Source: Bacteroidales bacterium UBA1256 (GTDB lineage Bacteria > Bacteroidota > Bacteroidia > Bacteroidales > Paludibacteraceae). Taken from it: a stretch of 30,332 nucleotides of DNA. This document shows, one piece after another, positions 1 to 6,411 of this stretch (its first letter is position 1; each line of letters starts with the position of its first letter). Position numbers and translations under genes: made by a program. A model generated the notes under the pieces. It was given only the letters and a program-made list of their open reading frames with translations. It made no database searches and was not told the origin of the DNA. The stretch lies in contig DBVU01000010.1 in the NCBI GenBank assembly GCA_002308195.1, positions 3,313-33,644 on the forward strand. The letters are read 5' to 3'.

Positions 1-44
1 TAATTTTAATAAAATTTTTCATAATAGTAGATTTTTGAATTGGA

Positions 45-1382
45 TCATAGAATCTCATGTAATATCTCGCTGACGGTCGGATGCGGAAAGACAACTTGTT
101 GCATTTCTGCTACGGTGTAACCGTTGCGGACGGCAAAAGAGGCAGCAGAAATGAATTCCGAACACGGATTACCAATCATATGCACGCCCAGAACTGTTTG
201 TTTCTCTACGTCAACTACCATCTTGCAAAGTCCTGTCTCTCCTTCGTTCTCCGCCATAAAGCGCCCGGAAAAAGTCATCGGCAGTTGGCGCACTTCCGCC
301 TTAATATTCATCTCCGCAGCTTGCTGCTCCGTGATACCGACAGTGGCAATTTCGGGATTGGTATAAACGACCGAAGGAATAGCGTTGTAGGCAATACGTT
401 GTAGCGGAATCTGCTTCAAGAGACGTCCTACCATCACTTCAGCCTGACGAGCAGCCACGTGAGCCAACATGATCTTGCCCGTTACATCGCCCGCAGCATA
501 CACGTTCGGCAGATTGGTTTTGCAGAAATCGTCTATGATGATAGCACCACGGTTGAGTTCCAGGTCATTAAGCGCCTCCAGGCCTTGCAGATTGGCCCTG
601 CGGCCGACCGAGACTAGCACTTTCTCGGCTTCGTAAACTTGACCATTAGCCGTCACCTTACCGCCATCGAGCGATTCAACTTTGGTGTCTGTCATGATAT
701 TGATTCCCGCTTTGCGGTATTTCTCGAGGAGCACGGCAACAACTTCCTGGTCCAGATTCGGCAAGATAGTTGGCATTGCTTCGATAACCGTCACAGGCAC
801 GCCTAACTCATGGTAGAGCGTAGCGAATTCCATACCAATCACACCACCGCCAACGATAATAATCGATTGCGGCAGTTCGTTTGCCGCCAAGGCGTCTGTG
901 CTATCCCAAACAGCGGGATTGTCCTTGATGCCTGGAATAGGCGGCACAAAATTGGTTGAACCTGTACAAATCAGCAGATTATCAGCCTCATAGACTTGAT
1001 CTCCACATGCAATAGTCACCAATTCATCTGTACGACCGAGCACCTTCGCTTCGCCCGCAACCAACGTGCAATGCTCATTATTCAGGCGTTGCTTGATACC
1101 TGCCACCAGTTTGCGGACAACAATCGTTTTGCGTTTTTGCATAGCTGCGTAGTCGAAGACTACGTTCTCGGCCGTCACACCGTATTTCTGAGCATGCGTG
1201 GCGTTGTAATACTGCTTCGCGCCATACAAAAGCGACTTAGTCGGAATACATCCCACATTCAAGCATGTTCCACCCACGGCATTTTGCTCAAACAGCACTA
1301 CGTCTTTGCCTGCTTTTGAGGCCTTCTCTGCAGCCGTATAACCTGCAGGGCCGCCACCTATGATAGCTAGAAAATATTTCAT
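45..1382 (-). CDS. lpdA: Dihydrolipoyl dehydrogenase (E3)
   Basis: FAD flavoprotein that reoxidises dihydrolipoyl groups of 2-oxoacid dehydrogenase complexes or of the glycine cleavage H protein, passing electrons to NAD+; cytoplasmic. The 445-residue length is normal for the family. Seen in the sequence: the FAD-binding GGGPAG near residues 9-14, the redox disulfide in GGTCLNVGC (Cys40 and Cys45), a second nucleotide-binding GGGVIGMEFA near 178-187, and the C-terminal HPTVSE with the expected catalytic His434 and Glu439. It is the last gene of a five-gene minus-strand operon, 2 bases after the preceding gene. No E1, E2 or H-protein gene is present, so the partner complex cannot be told. No hairpin terminator is visible in the 44 bases left in the window downstream of the stop. 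Confidence 0.93.
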   Translation of the reverse strand: MKYFLAIIGGGPAGYTAAEKASKAGKDVVLFEQNAVGGTCLNVGCIPTKSLLYGAKQYYNATHAQKYGVTAENVVFDYAAMQKRKTIVVRKLVAGIKQRLNNEHCTLVAGEAKVLGRTDELVTIACGDQVYEADNLLICTGSTNFVPPIPGIKDNPAVWDSTDALAANELPQSIIIVGGGVIGMEFATLYHELGVPVTVIEAMPTILPNLDQEVVAVLLEKYRKAGINIMTDTKVESLDGGKVTANGQVYEAEKVLVSVGRRANLQGLEALNDLELNRGAIIIDDFCKTNLPNVYAAGDVTGKIMLAHVAARQAEVMVGRLLKQIPLQRIAYNAIPSVVYTNPEIATVGITEQQAAEMNIKAEVRQLPMTFSGRFMAENEGETGLCKMVVDVEKQTVLGVHMIGNPCSEFISAASFAVRNGYTVAEMQQVVFPHPTVSEILHEIL

Positions 1383-1384
1383 AT

Positions 1385-1870
1385 TTATGATTTTAGATTC
1401 TTTAGATAAATGCGCACCGCCTCTGCCACCATTTCACTGCAAGGACGCTTTTCATAATACTCTGGCGTACGCTCTGCCGGCCGCGGATCCAAATCTAATT
1501 GAGCAGGGCATTGGCCTTTAGGCGCCAATCCCAACAATTCCGCACAAATCAGACTACCGTAGGTATTCTTGAATTCGCCCGCCAATTGTTGTACAAACGC
1601 ATAATTGGCCATCTTGCCGTCAGTGTCATGAGGCGTGGCCGAACCATTCTCCAAGCCCGCAAGCATAAACATGCCACTGGCAGCGCCGCACACCATACGC
1701 ATACGGCCAATACCTCCGCCGAAAGAAGCCGCTAGGCGCAATGCCTGTTGTTCATCAGCGATGCCGTATATGTCCGCGCAAGCAGCAAAAACCGACTGCG
1801 AACAATTGAAACCTTGTTTGAATAGTTCTTGCGCCTTGGTTACTCGGCGCTCAATCTCTTCGTCTGTCAT
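1385..1870 (-). CDS. C_GCAxxG_C_C family (redox-type) protein
   Basis: Small protein of 161 residues of the family named for its spaced cysteines (TIGR01909-like). The conserved pattern is visible: Cys23 in FNCSQS, CGAASG at Cys61-Gly66, then Cys109, Cys121 and Cys144. The function of the family is not established; the cysteine spacing suggests metal or cofactor binding or redox activity. The start at 1870 (MTDEEIERR) is preferred. An in-frame ATG at 1951 would add 27 residues lying wholly inside the serine acetyltransferase gene and unlike the family. With the chosen start the gene follows the upstream stop by 2 bases, matching the spacing of its neighbours. Its place between a cysteine-biosynthesis gene and a disulfide flavoprotein fits a redox or thiol role, but that is only context. 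Confidence 0.8.
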   Translation of the reverse strand: MTDEEIERRVTKAQELFKQGFNCSQSVFAACADIYGIADEQQALRLAASFGGGIGRMRMVCGAASGMFMLAGLENGSATPHDTDGKMANYAFVQQLAGEFKNTYGSLICAELLGLAPKGQCPAQLDLDPRPAERTPEYYEKRPCSEMVAEAVRIYLKNLKS

Positions 1871-1872
1871 GG

Positions 1873-2616
1873 TTAGTGGTTGGTATATAATCTCACCTCT
1901 GGTGTCGATTGAAGAACCGTGGAATTGGCGGGCACATCTTGCGTGAGCCAAACGTTACCACCAATAATCGTGTCATGCCCGATACGCACACGACCCAAAA
2001 TAGATGTGTTGGAATATACGGTCACATGGTCTTCCAATATCGGGTGACGTGGCAAATCGATTGGCCTACCCTCCTCATCGTATTCGAAATTCTTGGCTCC
2101 TAACGTAACACCCTGATAGAGAACGACATGAGAGCCAATAATAGTTGTCTCACCAATCACCACACCCGTGCCATGGTCGATACAGAAATACTCGCCAATC
2201 TGCGCAGCCGGGTGAATATCGATTCCCGTACGGCTATGCGCCATCTCTGTCAACATTCGCGGCAGACGAGGAATACCTAGTTGATACAAGGCATGAGCCG
2301 TGCGATAGTGAATCATCACGTTGGGCAACGGATAGCAGAGAATCACTTCTCCACGGTCGGTCACGGCAGGATCATTGTGCAACACGGCCTCTACATCCGT
2401 TTTTAGCAAACGAATAATTTCCGGCAATTGAGCAACAAACGCTTCCGTCAATTGCTCTTCTTGGTCGGCAAGAACAGTTGAAAGTTGGCAACGCAAGATA
2501 GTACGAAGCGTCTCTACCGGGTCTTCCGTCACAGGGTAATACTCAGGAAACACGATGGCACGCATAGCTGCGATAAAGTGTTTCAGTTGGCGTATGTCGG
2601 GAACGATACAATTCAT
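1873..2616 (-). CDS. cysE: Serine O-acetyltransferase
   Basis: Transfers acetyl from acetyl-CoA to L-serine, giving O-acetylserine, the first step of cysteine synthesis. The 247-residue protein has a helical N-terminal part (about 1-120) and a left-handed beta-helix made of hexapeptide repeats (about 130-240). The signature IDHGTGVVIGET around residues 146-157 holds the expected catalytic His, and GIDIHPAAQIG precedes it. The length and the divergent N-terminus resemble the EpsC-type serine acetyltransferases common in Bacteroidales rather than the longer enterobacterial CysE. It begins 3 bases after the stop of the acyltransferase gene and is followed 2 bases later by the cysteine-rich protein, so translation is probably coupled. 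No O-acetylserine sulfhydrylase is next to it. Confidence 0.88.
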   Translation of the reverse strand: MNCIVPDIRQLKHFIAAMRAIVFPEYYPVTEDPVETLRTILRCQLSTVLADQEEQLTEAFVAQLPEIIRLLKTDVEAVLHNDPAVTDRGEVILCYPLPNVMIHYRTAHALYQLGIPRLPRMLTEMAHSRTGIDIHPAAQIGEYFCIDHGTGVVIGETTIIGSHVVLYQGVTLGAKNFEYDEEGRPIDLPRHPILEDHVTVYSNTSILGRVRIGHDTIIGGNVWLTQDVPANSTVLQSTPEVRLYTNH

Positions 2617-2619
2617 TTA

Positions 2620-3270
2620 TTATTCAATATTTTGGTTATACCAATTTTCTAATTGCTGGTTAAAAGTTCTCTTGTCAAGTGTCTTTGCCCATCGGCGCAC
2701 ATCATCGGTGTGGTCTTCAAAAACCATAGTCACCGTTCGACGCCATTTCCATTTCTTGGGTTTCAGCTTGCTCCAACAACTGGTTTCCAAGCCTCGCATG
2801 CGACAAAGAATGACTCGCACCCCATCAGGCAATTCACGGCATACTTCGTACGCCATACGTCGATTGCCAATCACTTCCCTATCCACTAATTTGACGTGCC
2901 CGGACGGATAGAAGCAAAGTTCTTTACCTTTTGCCAGACTGTCAATAGCTATGCGACTGAGCTTTCCGGCTGCTTGAACACCCTCTTCGCGCGTCATTTG
3001 GCTCTTATTTAGGTCCGGAACTTCGATAGCATCAGCCATTCGCATAATACGCCCGTACAGCCTGTGGCGCATGAATAATTCGTCAGTCATAGGACGTATA
3101 GGCAACCACCAGAATTCGGAAAACAATATCAACGGATCTACATAAGCCGTATGGTTAGGCATGACCAAATGGATCGCACCATCGTGCAGAAATTCTTCGC
3201 CTGTCACTTGCACATCATAATGCAAATGAAGCAAACGCTTCATCATCCGACCGAACGAATACCTATCCAT
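2620..3270 (-). CDS. PlsC-like lysophospholipid acyltransferase family protein
   Basis: Probable membrane-associated acyltransferase of the PlsC/LPLAT superfamily, 216 residues. The catalytic HX4D motif is clear (His40-Thr-Ala-Tyr-Val-Asp45, preceded by Pro-Asn). Where family members usually carry FPEGTRS, this protein has FYPSGHVK, so the Glu-Gly of block III is replaced by Ser-Gly-His; the substrate may not be the usual lysophosphatidic acid. No clear transmembrane helix is visible, although the N-terminus is basic and amphipathic (RMMKRLLHLHY). It sits 3 bases after the DUF1846 gene and 3 bases before cysE. Fold call is firm; substrate is unknown. Confidence 0.78.
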   Translation of the reverse strand: MDRYSFGRMMKRLLHLHYDVQVTGEEFLHDGAIHLVMPNHTAYVDPLILFSEFWWLPIRPMTDELFMRHRLYGRIMRMADAIEVPDLNKSQMTREEGVQAAGKLSRIAIDSLAKGKELCFYPSGHVKLVDREVIGNRRMAYEVCRELPDGVRVILCRMRGLETSCWSKLKPKKWKWRRTVTMVFEDHTDDVRRWAKTLDKRTFNQQLENWYNQNIE

Positions 3271-3273
3271 ACT

Positions 3274-4755
3274 TTATTTCTTTGCCGGATCAGTAGTTAA
3301 GTCAATACCTAGTTTCTTAAACGTCCGCCAATCTACTTCCTTAAGCATGACCGTAGAGTGCGCTTGACAGCCCTTCAGTTGCGGCAAAGTCTCGAGTGCT
3401 CGGCGACAATTTTCATCATTGAGCGAAAGAACCGACAGCGCCACAAGCACTTCATCTGTATGCAAACGAGGATTCTGGCCGTGCAAGTAATCGATTTTCA
3501 TCCGCTGAATAGGCTCAATGATATTCTCCGGAATCAATCGCAGAGCGTGGTCTATTCCCGCCAGTTCTTTCATCGCATTCAGCAACAAAGCTGCGGAAGA
3601 GCCTAATAGTTCACCTGCCTCTGCTGTAATAATCTTGCCATTCGGCAACTCGATGGCTGCAGCGTGAGCAAATGCGCCATCATGCAACGCGCCGGTCAAG
3701 GCGCGGCGTTCTCGCGCGGCCACCGTAGTCTTGCGATAAGCAGTGTTGATTCCTACTTGCTGCTGCAATAGAGCCAGTTTCTTTATCTCGGCATCATTCA
3801 CTGCCCCATTAGCCAAATGGCAAAGAGCTTGGAAATAACGACGAATAATCTCCTGTTTGCTAGCTTCGCGCACTGCTTCGTCATCGCTGATGCAGAATCC
3901 AACCATATTCACGCCCATATCAGTAGGCGACTTGTACGGATTCTGACCGTAGATAGATGTAAACAATGCATCTAGCACAGGGTAGATCTCTATGTCGCGA
4001 TTGTAATTAACCGCAGTCTTGCCGTATGCTTCCAGATGGAACGGATCAATCATGTTCACATCCTGCAAATCGGCCGTGGCTGCTTCATAAGCAATATTCA
4101 ACGGGTGCTTGAGAGGCAAGTTCCATACAGGGAACGTCTCAAACTTCGCATATCCCGCTTCGTGCCCATGGCGCTGTTCGTTGTAGAGCTGACTAAGACA
4201 AACAGCCATCTTACCACTACCGGGTCCCGGTGCCGTAACAACCACCAACGGACGAGTCGTCTCGATGAAATCGTCATGACCAAAACCTTCGTCCGAAGCT
4301 ATCAGATCCACGTTATGCGGATAGCCTTCGATGGTATAGTGGTAATACACGCGTATTCCTTTGCGCTCCAGGCGCTGACGATACGCATCAGCCGAACGCT
4401 GACCCGTGTAATGAGTGATAACGACCGACGAAACGAGAAAACCACGCTGAGTGAACTCATCGCGCAAACGCAACACGTCCTCATCATAGGTAATACCTAG
4501 GTCCTGACGCACTTTGTTTCGCTCAATATCCAACGCAGAGATAACAATCACTATCTCGAGCGAGTCACGTAGCTGCTCTAACATCCGCAATTTGCTATCA
4601 GGCAGGAAGCCCGGCAACACTCGACTGGCATGCATGTCGTCGAAGAGTTTGCCGCCTAACTCGAGGTAAAGTTTGTTACCAAACTGTGCGATTCGCTCGC
4701 GGATGTGCTCCGATTGTATTCGGATGTACTTCTCGTTATCAAAAGCTGTTTGCAT
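3274..4755 (-). CDS. DUF1846 family protein
   Basis: First gene of the minus-strand operon; 493 residues, the normal size of the DUF1846 family of conserved soluble proteins, whose function is not established. It is recognised by its overall sequence, including the N-terminal FDNEKYIRIQSEHIRERI, the segment VVVTAPGPGSGK with a P-loop-like glycine-rich turn, and the conserved PLKHPLNIAYEAATADL block. No signal peptide or membrane helix is seen. Its promoter lies at 4820-4850, giving a leader of roughly 58 nt without a Shine-Dalgarno sequence. Its co-transcription with cysE and a cysteine-rich protein may hint at thiol or nucleotide-linked metabolism, but nothing in the sequence fixes a reaction. 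Confidence 0.88.
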   Translation of the reverse strand: MQTAFDNEKYIRIQSEHIRERIAQFGNKLYLELGGKLFDDMHASRVLPGFLPDSKLRMLEQLRDSLEIVIVISALDIERNKVRQDLGITYDEDVLRLRDEFTQRGFLVSSVVITHYTGQRSADAYRQRLERKGIRVYYHYTIEGYPHNVDLIASDEGFGHDDFIETTRPLVVVTAPGPGSGKMAVCLSQLYNEQRHGHEAGYAKFETFPVWNLPLKHPLNIAYEAATADLQDVNMIDPFHLEAYGKTAVNYNRDIEIYPVLDALFTSIYGQNPYKSPTDMGVNMVGFCISDDEAVREASKQEIIRRYFQALCHLANGAVNDAEIKKLALLQQQVGINTAYRKTTVAARERRALTGALHDGAFAHAAAIELPNGKIITAEAGELLGSSAALLLNAMKELAGIDHALRLIPENIIEPIQRMKIDYLHGQNPRLHTDEVLVALSVLSLNDENCRRALETLPQLKGCQAHSTVMLKEVDWRTFKKLGIDLTTDPAKK

Positions 4756-4819
4756 AATCTTTATATGACCTTAAAATGACTAATACGTTTCGTTAACACA
4801 TATTGCGCAATTTCGGCTG

Positions 4820-4850
4820 CAAAGTTACAAAAAAAAATCTAAATATGCAA
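4820..4850 (-). promoter_or_regulatory. Bacteroidota-type promoter of the DUF1846-lpdA operon
   Basis: Read on the minus strand: TTG at 4850-4848, a 20-base spacer, then TAACTTTG at 4827-4820. This fits the Bacteroidota sigma-ABfr consensus TTTG / TAnnTTTG. The first base of transcription should lie near 4813, next to the palindrome at 4802-4811, leaving a leader of about 58 nt before the ATG at 4755. Confidence 0.8.
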
Positions 4851-4927
4851 ATAAAATGAATTTTATTTTGTAATTTGCTAAATTTTACGAAATTCGACCT
4901 TTTTTCTGGCCCTAATTTGCTCCTCAC

Positions 4928-4951
4928 AAAAATGTACTCTGATTAAGATTT
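4928..4951 (+). repeat. 24-bp direct repeat, copy A
   Basis: This 24-base element (core AATGTACTCTGATTAAGA) recurs at 5034-5057 with two differences, 106 bases further on. Copy A is followed by TTG (4951-4953) and TTTG (4976-4979) at roughly promoter spacing, so it may be a decayed copy of the rluA promoter module. Whether it binds a regulator is unknown. Confidence 0.7.
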
Positions 4952-5033
4952 TGACCTTACGGGAGTATAACGTGGTTTGAACGAGACTTTACCGAGACAG
5001 AAACGAGAGCACTACCTGACATTTTCGACCTCA

Positions 5034-5057
5034 AAAAATGTACTTTTATTAAGATTT
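5034..5057 (+). repeat. 24-bp direct repeat, copy B
   Basis: Second copy of the element at 4928-4951 (22 of 24 bases identical). It ends one base before the TTG element of the rluA promoter, a position suited to an activator site or a conserved upstream promoter element. Confidence 0.7.
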
Positions 5058-5058
5058 C

Positions 5059-5089
5059 TTGTCCAGTTCAGTTTTTTTTTGTACCTTTG
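5059..5089 (+). promoter_or_regulatory. Bacteroidota-type promoter of rluA
   Basis: TTG at 5059-5061, a 20-base spacer, then TACCTTTG at 5082-5089. Transcription should begin about 7 bases past the second element, almost on the ATG at 5098, so the message would be leaderless or nearly so. This also argues against the upstream ATG at 5059, which lies inside the promoter. Confidence 0.82.
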
Positions 5090-5097
5090 CACCGACT

Positions 5098-6402
5098 ATG
5101 GACCATTCCATGTTACATATCGGCCACGATGTGCACTCTGCTTCGCAGGAAGTCATCAATACGGTTCATGCCTATATGCACATGCACCCTGAGAGCGAAT
5201 TGCATAGGTGCGGCAAGATGTTCGGTATTTTGATCGTCAAAACGTCAACGGATGAACTGTATTATCTGTCTGCTTTCTCGGCCATGTTGGATGGCAGCTA
5301 CACGCATGATGGCTTCGTTCCTCCTGTTTATGACATGCCCACTCCACCCGTTGGTACAAACAAGGCCGATTCACAACGCCTACAACGACTGCTCTTCGCG
5401 CAATACAACTTGCTTAACGGACGCGGAGAAGCACGCAATCTATTGGATATTTTTGCCAACGAAAAGCCAATCGTCACTCCGGAGGAGTGGTTTAGTAACA
5501 CATCCCACAAAAAAGAAACGGCTGCAGAAGCCACACTGCCACCTAGCGGTGCAGGCGAGTGTTGCGCGCCAAAACTGCTCCAGTTTGCTTTATCCAACGG
5601 CCTAAAACCCATCGCACTCGCAGAGTTCTGGGTAGGCGCTTCGCCGCAAAACGAACTGCGCAGAGAAGGCTGTTTCTACGCTCCTTGTTCCGGGCGTTGT
5701 GTCCCTATTTTGCGGCACATGTTGCAGGGCATAGAAGGATTGACGATTGAAGGGCTGACAAATAACCGCCAGATATTCCGCGTTGAAGATATCCCCATCC
5801 TCTTTGAGGATCATTATCTCATTGTCGCGAACAAACCTGCCGGTTTATTAACTGTTCCGGGCAAAAACGACGAACCATCATTGGCCGGTCTCTTGACTAA
5901 ACAACGCGGCTACCCTATTCTGCCTGCACATCGTTTGGACCAAGACACCAGTGGCCTGGTAGTACTCGCAAAAACGGCAGATACCTACAAAACGCTACAG
6001 GCCTATTTTCAACGCCGTGACATTCTCAAACGCTACGAAGCCGTTTGTCGCGGAGAAAACATTCCAAAAGAAGGCGCCATTGAGTTGCCGCTACTACCCA
6101 ATCCGTTCGACCGACCACGCCAAATGGTTGATTTTGAGCACGGTAAACCATCCATCACCTATTACAAGGTACGCGAACGCCGTTCTAATGGCACCGTATT
6201 AATAGATATGTTCCCGCGCACAGGACGCACGCACCAGTTGCGCGTGCACGCGGCCCACCCGCAAGGATTAAATGCTCCAATCATTGGCGACCGATTATAC
6301 GGAGAGGCTGCTTCTAGACTAATGCTTCATGCCGCGGAAATACGCTTCACGCATCCCATAACAAAAGAGGAGATGCATTTCTGCATCCCCTCCAATTTCT
6401 AA
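5098..6402 (+). CDS. RluA-family pseudouridine synthase with Bacteroidota N-terminal extension
   Basis: Isomerises uridines to pseudouridine in rRNA or tRNA. The 434-residue protein has a catalytic domain from about residue 230 to the end with the signature HRLDQDTSG (catalytic Asp near residue 280), then the PRTGRTHQLRVH block. The first ~225 residues form the extension seen in Bacteroidota homologues, with KMFGILIV, FVPPVYDMPT and a cysteine-bearing stretch (GECCAPKLLQ, CFYAPCSGRC). No S4 domain is visible. The start at 5098 (MDHSMLHIG) is chosen because the promoter ends at 5089; the upstream ATG at 5059 would not be transcribed. It stands alone on its strand and converges with the BY-kinase gene 9 bases away. 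The RNA target cannot be told from the sequence. Confidence 0.88.
   Translation: MDHSMLHIGHDVHSASQEVINTVHAYMHMHPESELHRCGKMFGILIVKTSTDELYYLSAFSAMLDGSYTHDGFVPPVYDMPTPPVGTNKADSQRLQRLLFAQYNLLNGRGEARNLLDIFANEKPIVTPEEWFSNTSHKKETAAEATLPPSGAGECCAPKLLQFALSNGLKPIALAEFWVGASPQNELRREGCFYAPCSGRCVPILRHMLQGIEGLTIEGLTNNRQIFRVEDIPILFEDHYLIVANKPAGLLTVPGKNDEPSLAGLLTKQRGYPILPAHRLDQDTSGLVVLAKTADTYKTLQAYFQRRDILKRYEAVCRGENIPKEGAIELPLLPNPFDRPRQMVDFEHGKPSITYYKVRERRSNGTVLIDMFPRTGRTHQLRVHAAHPQGLNAPIIGDRLYGEAASRLMLHAAEIRFTHPITKEEMHFCIPSNF
6367..6392 (-). terminator. Hairpin terminator of the capsule-machinery row, inside the rluA 3' end
   Basis: Inverted repeat GAGGAGATGCA (6367-6377) and TGCATCCCCTC (6382-6392), 10 of 11 pairs, around a 4-base loop. 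Read on the minus strand the loop is GAAA and the stem is followed by TTTTGTTAT, the layout of an intrinsic terminator, 20 bases after the BY-kinase stop. On the plus strand it lies within the last codons of rluA with a weaker T tail, so it might stop both transcripts. Confidence 0.6.
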
Positions 6403-6411
6403 CGACTAACA

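Larger units (their letters stand above)
4756..5097. other. Divergent intergenic region with two promoters
   Basis: This 342-base gene-free stretch separates the minus-strand DUF1846 operon from plus-strand rluA. It is A/T-rich and holds a minus-strand promoter (4820-4850), a plus-strand promoter (5059-5089), a 10-bp palindrome ATTGCGCAAT (4802-4811) close to the minus-strand transcription start, and two copies of a 24-base direct repeat. No RNA gene or short coding region with a credible start is seen; the open frame at 4977-5192 overlaps rluA in another frame and looks like chance. Confidence 0.75.

Noticed and set aside
1..44. Terminator downstream of lpdA
   Set aside because: Only A/T-rich sequence without a stable stem is visible before the window edge.
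1871..1951. Upstream start for the C_GCAxxG_C_C protein
   Set aside because: The added residues lie entirely within cysE and lack family likeness; the start at 1870 gives the same tight spacing as neighbours.
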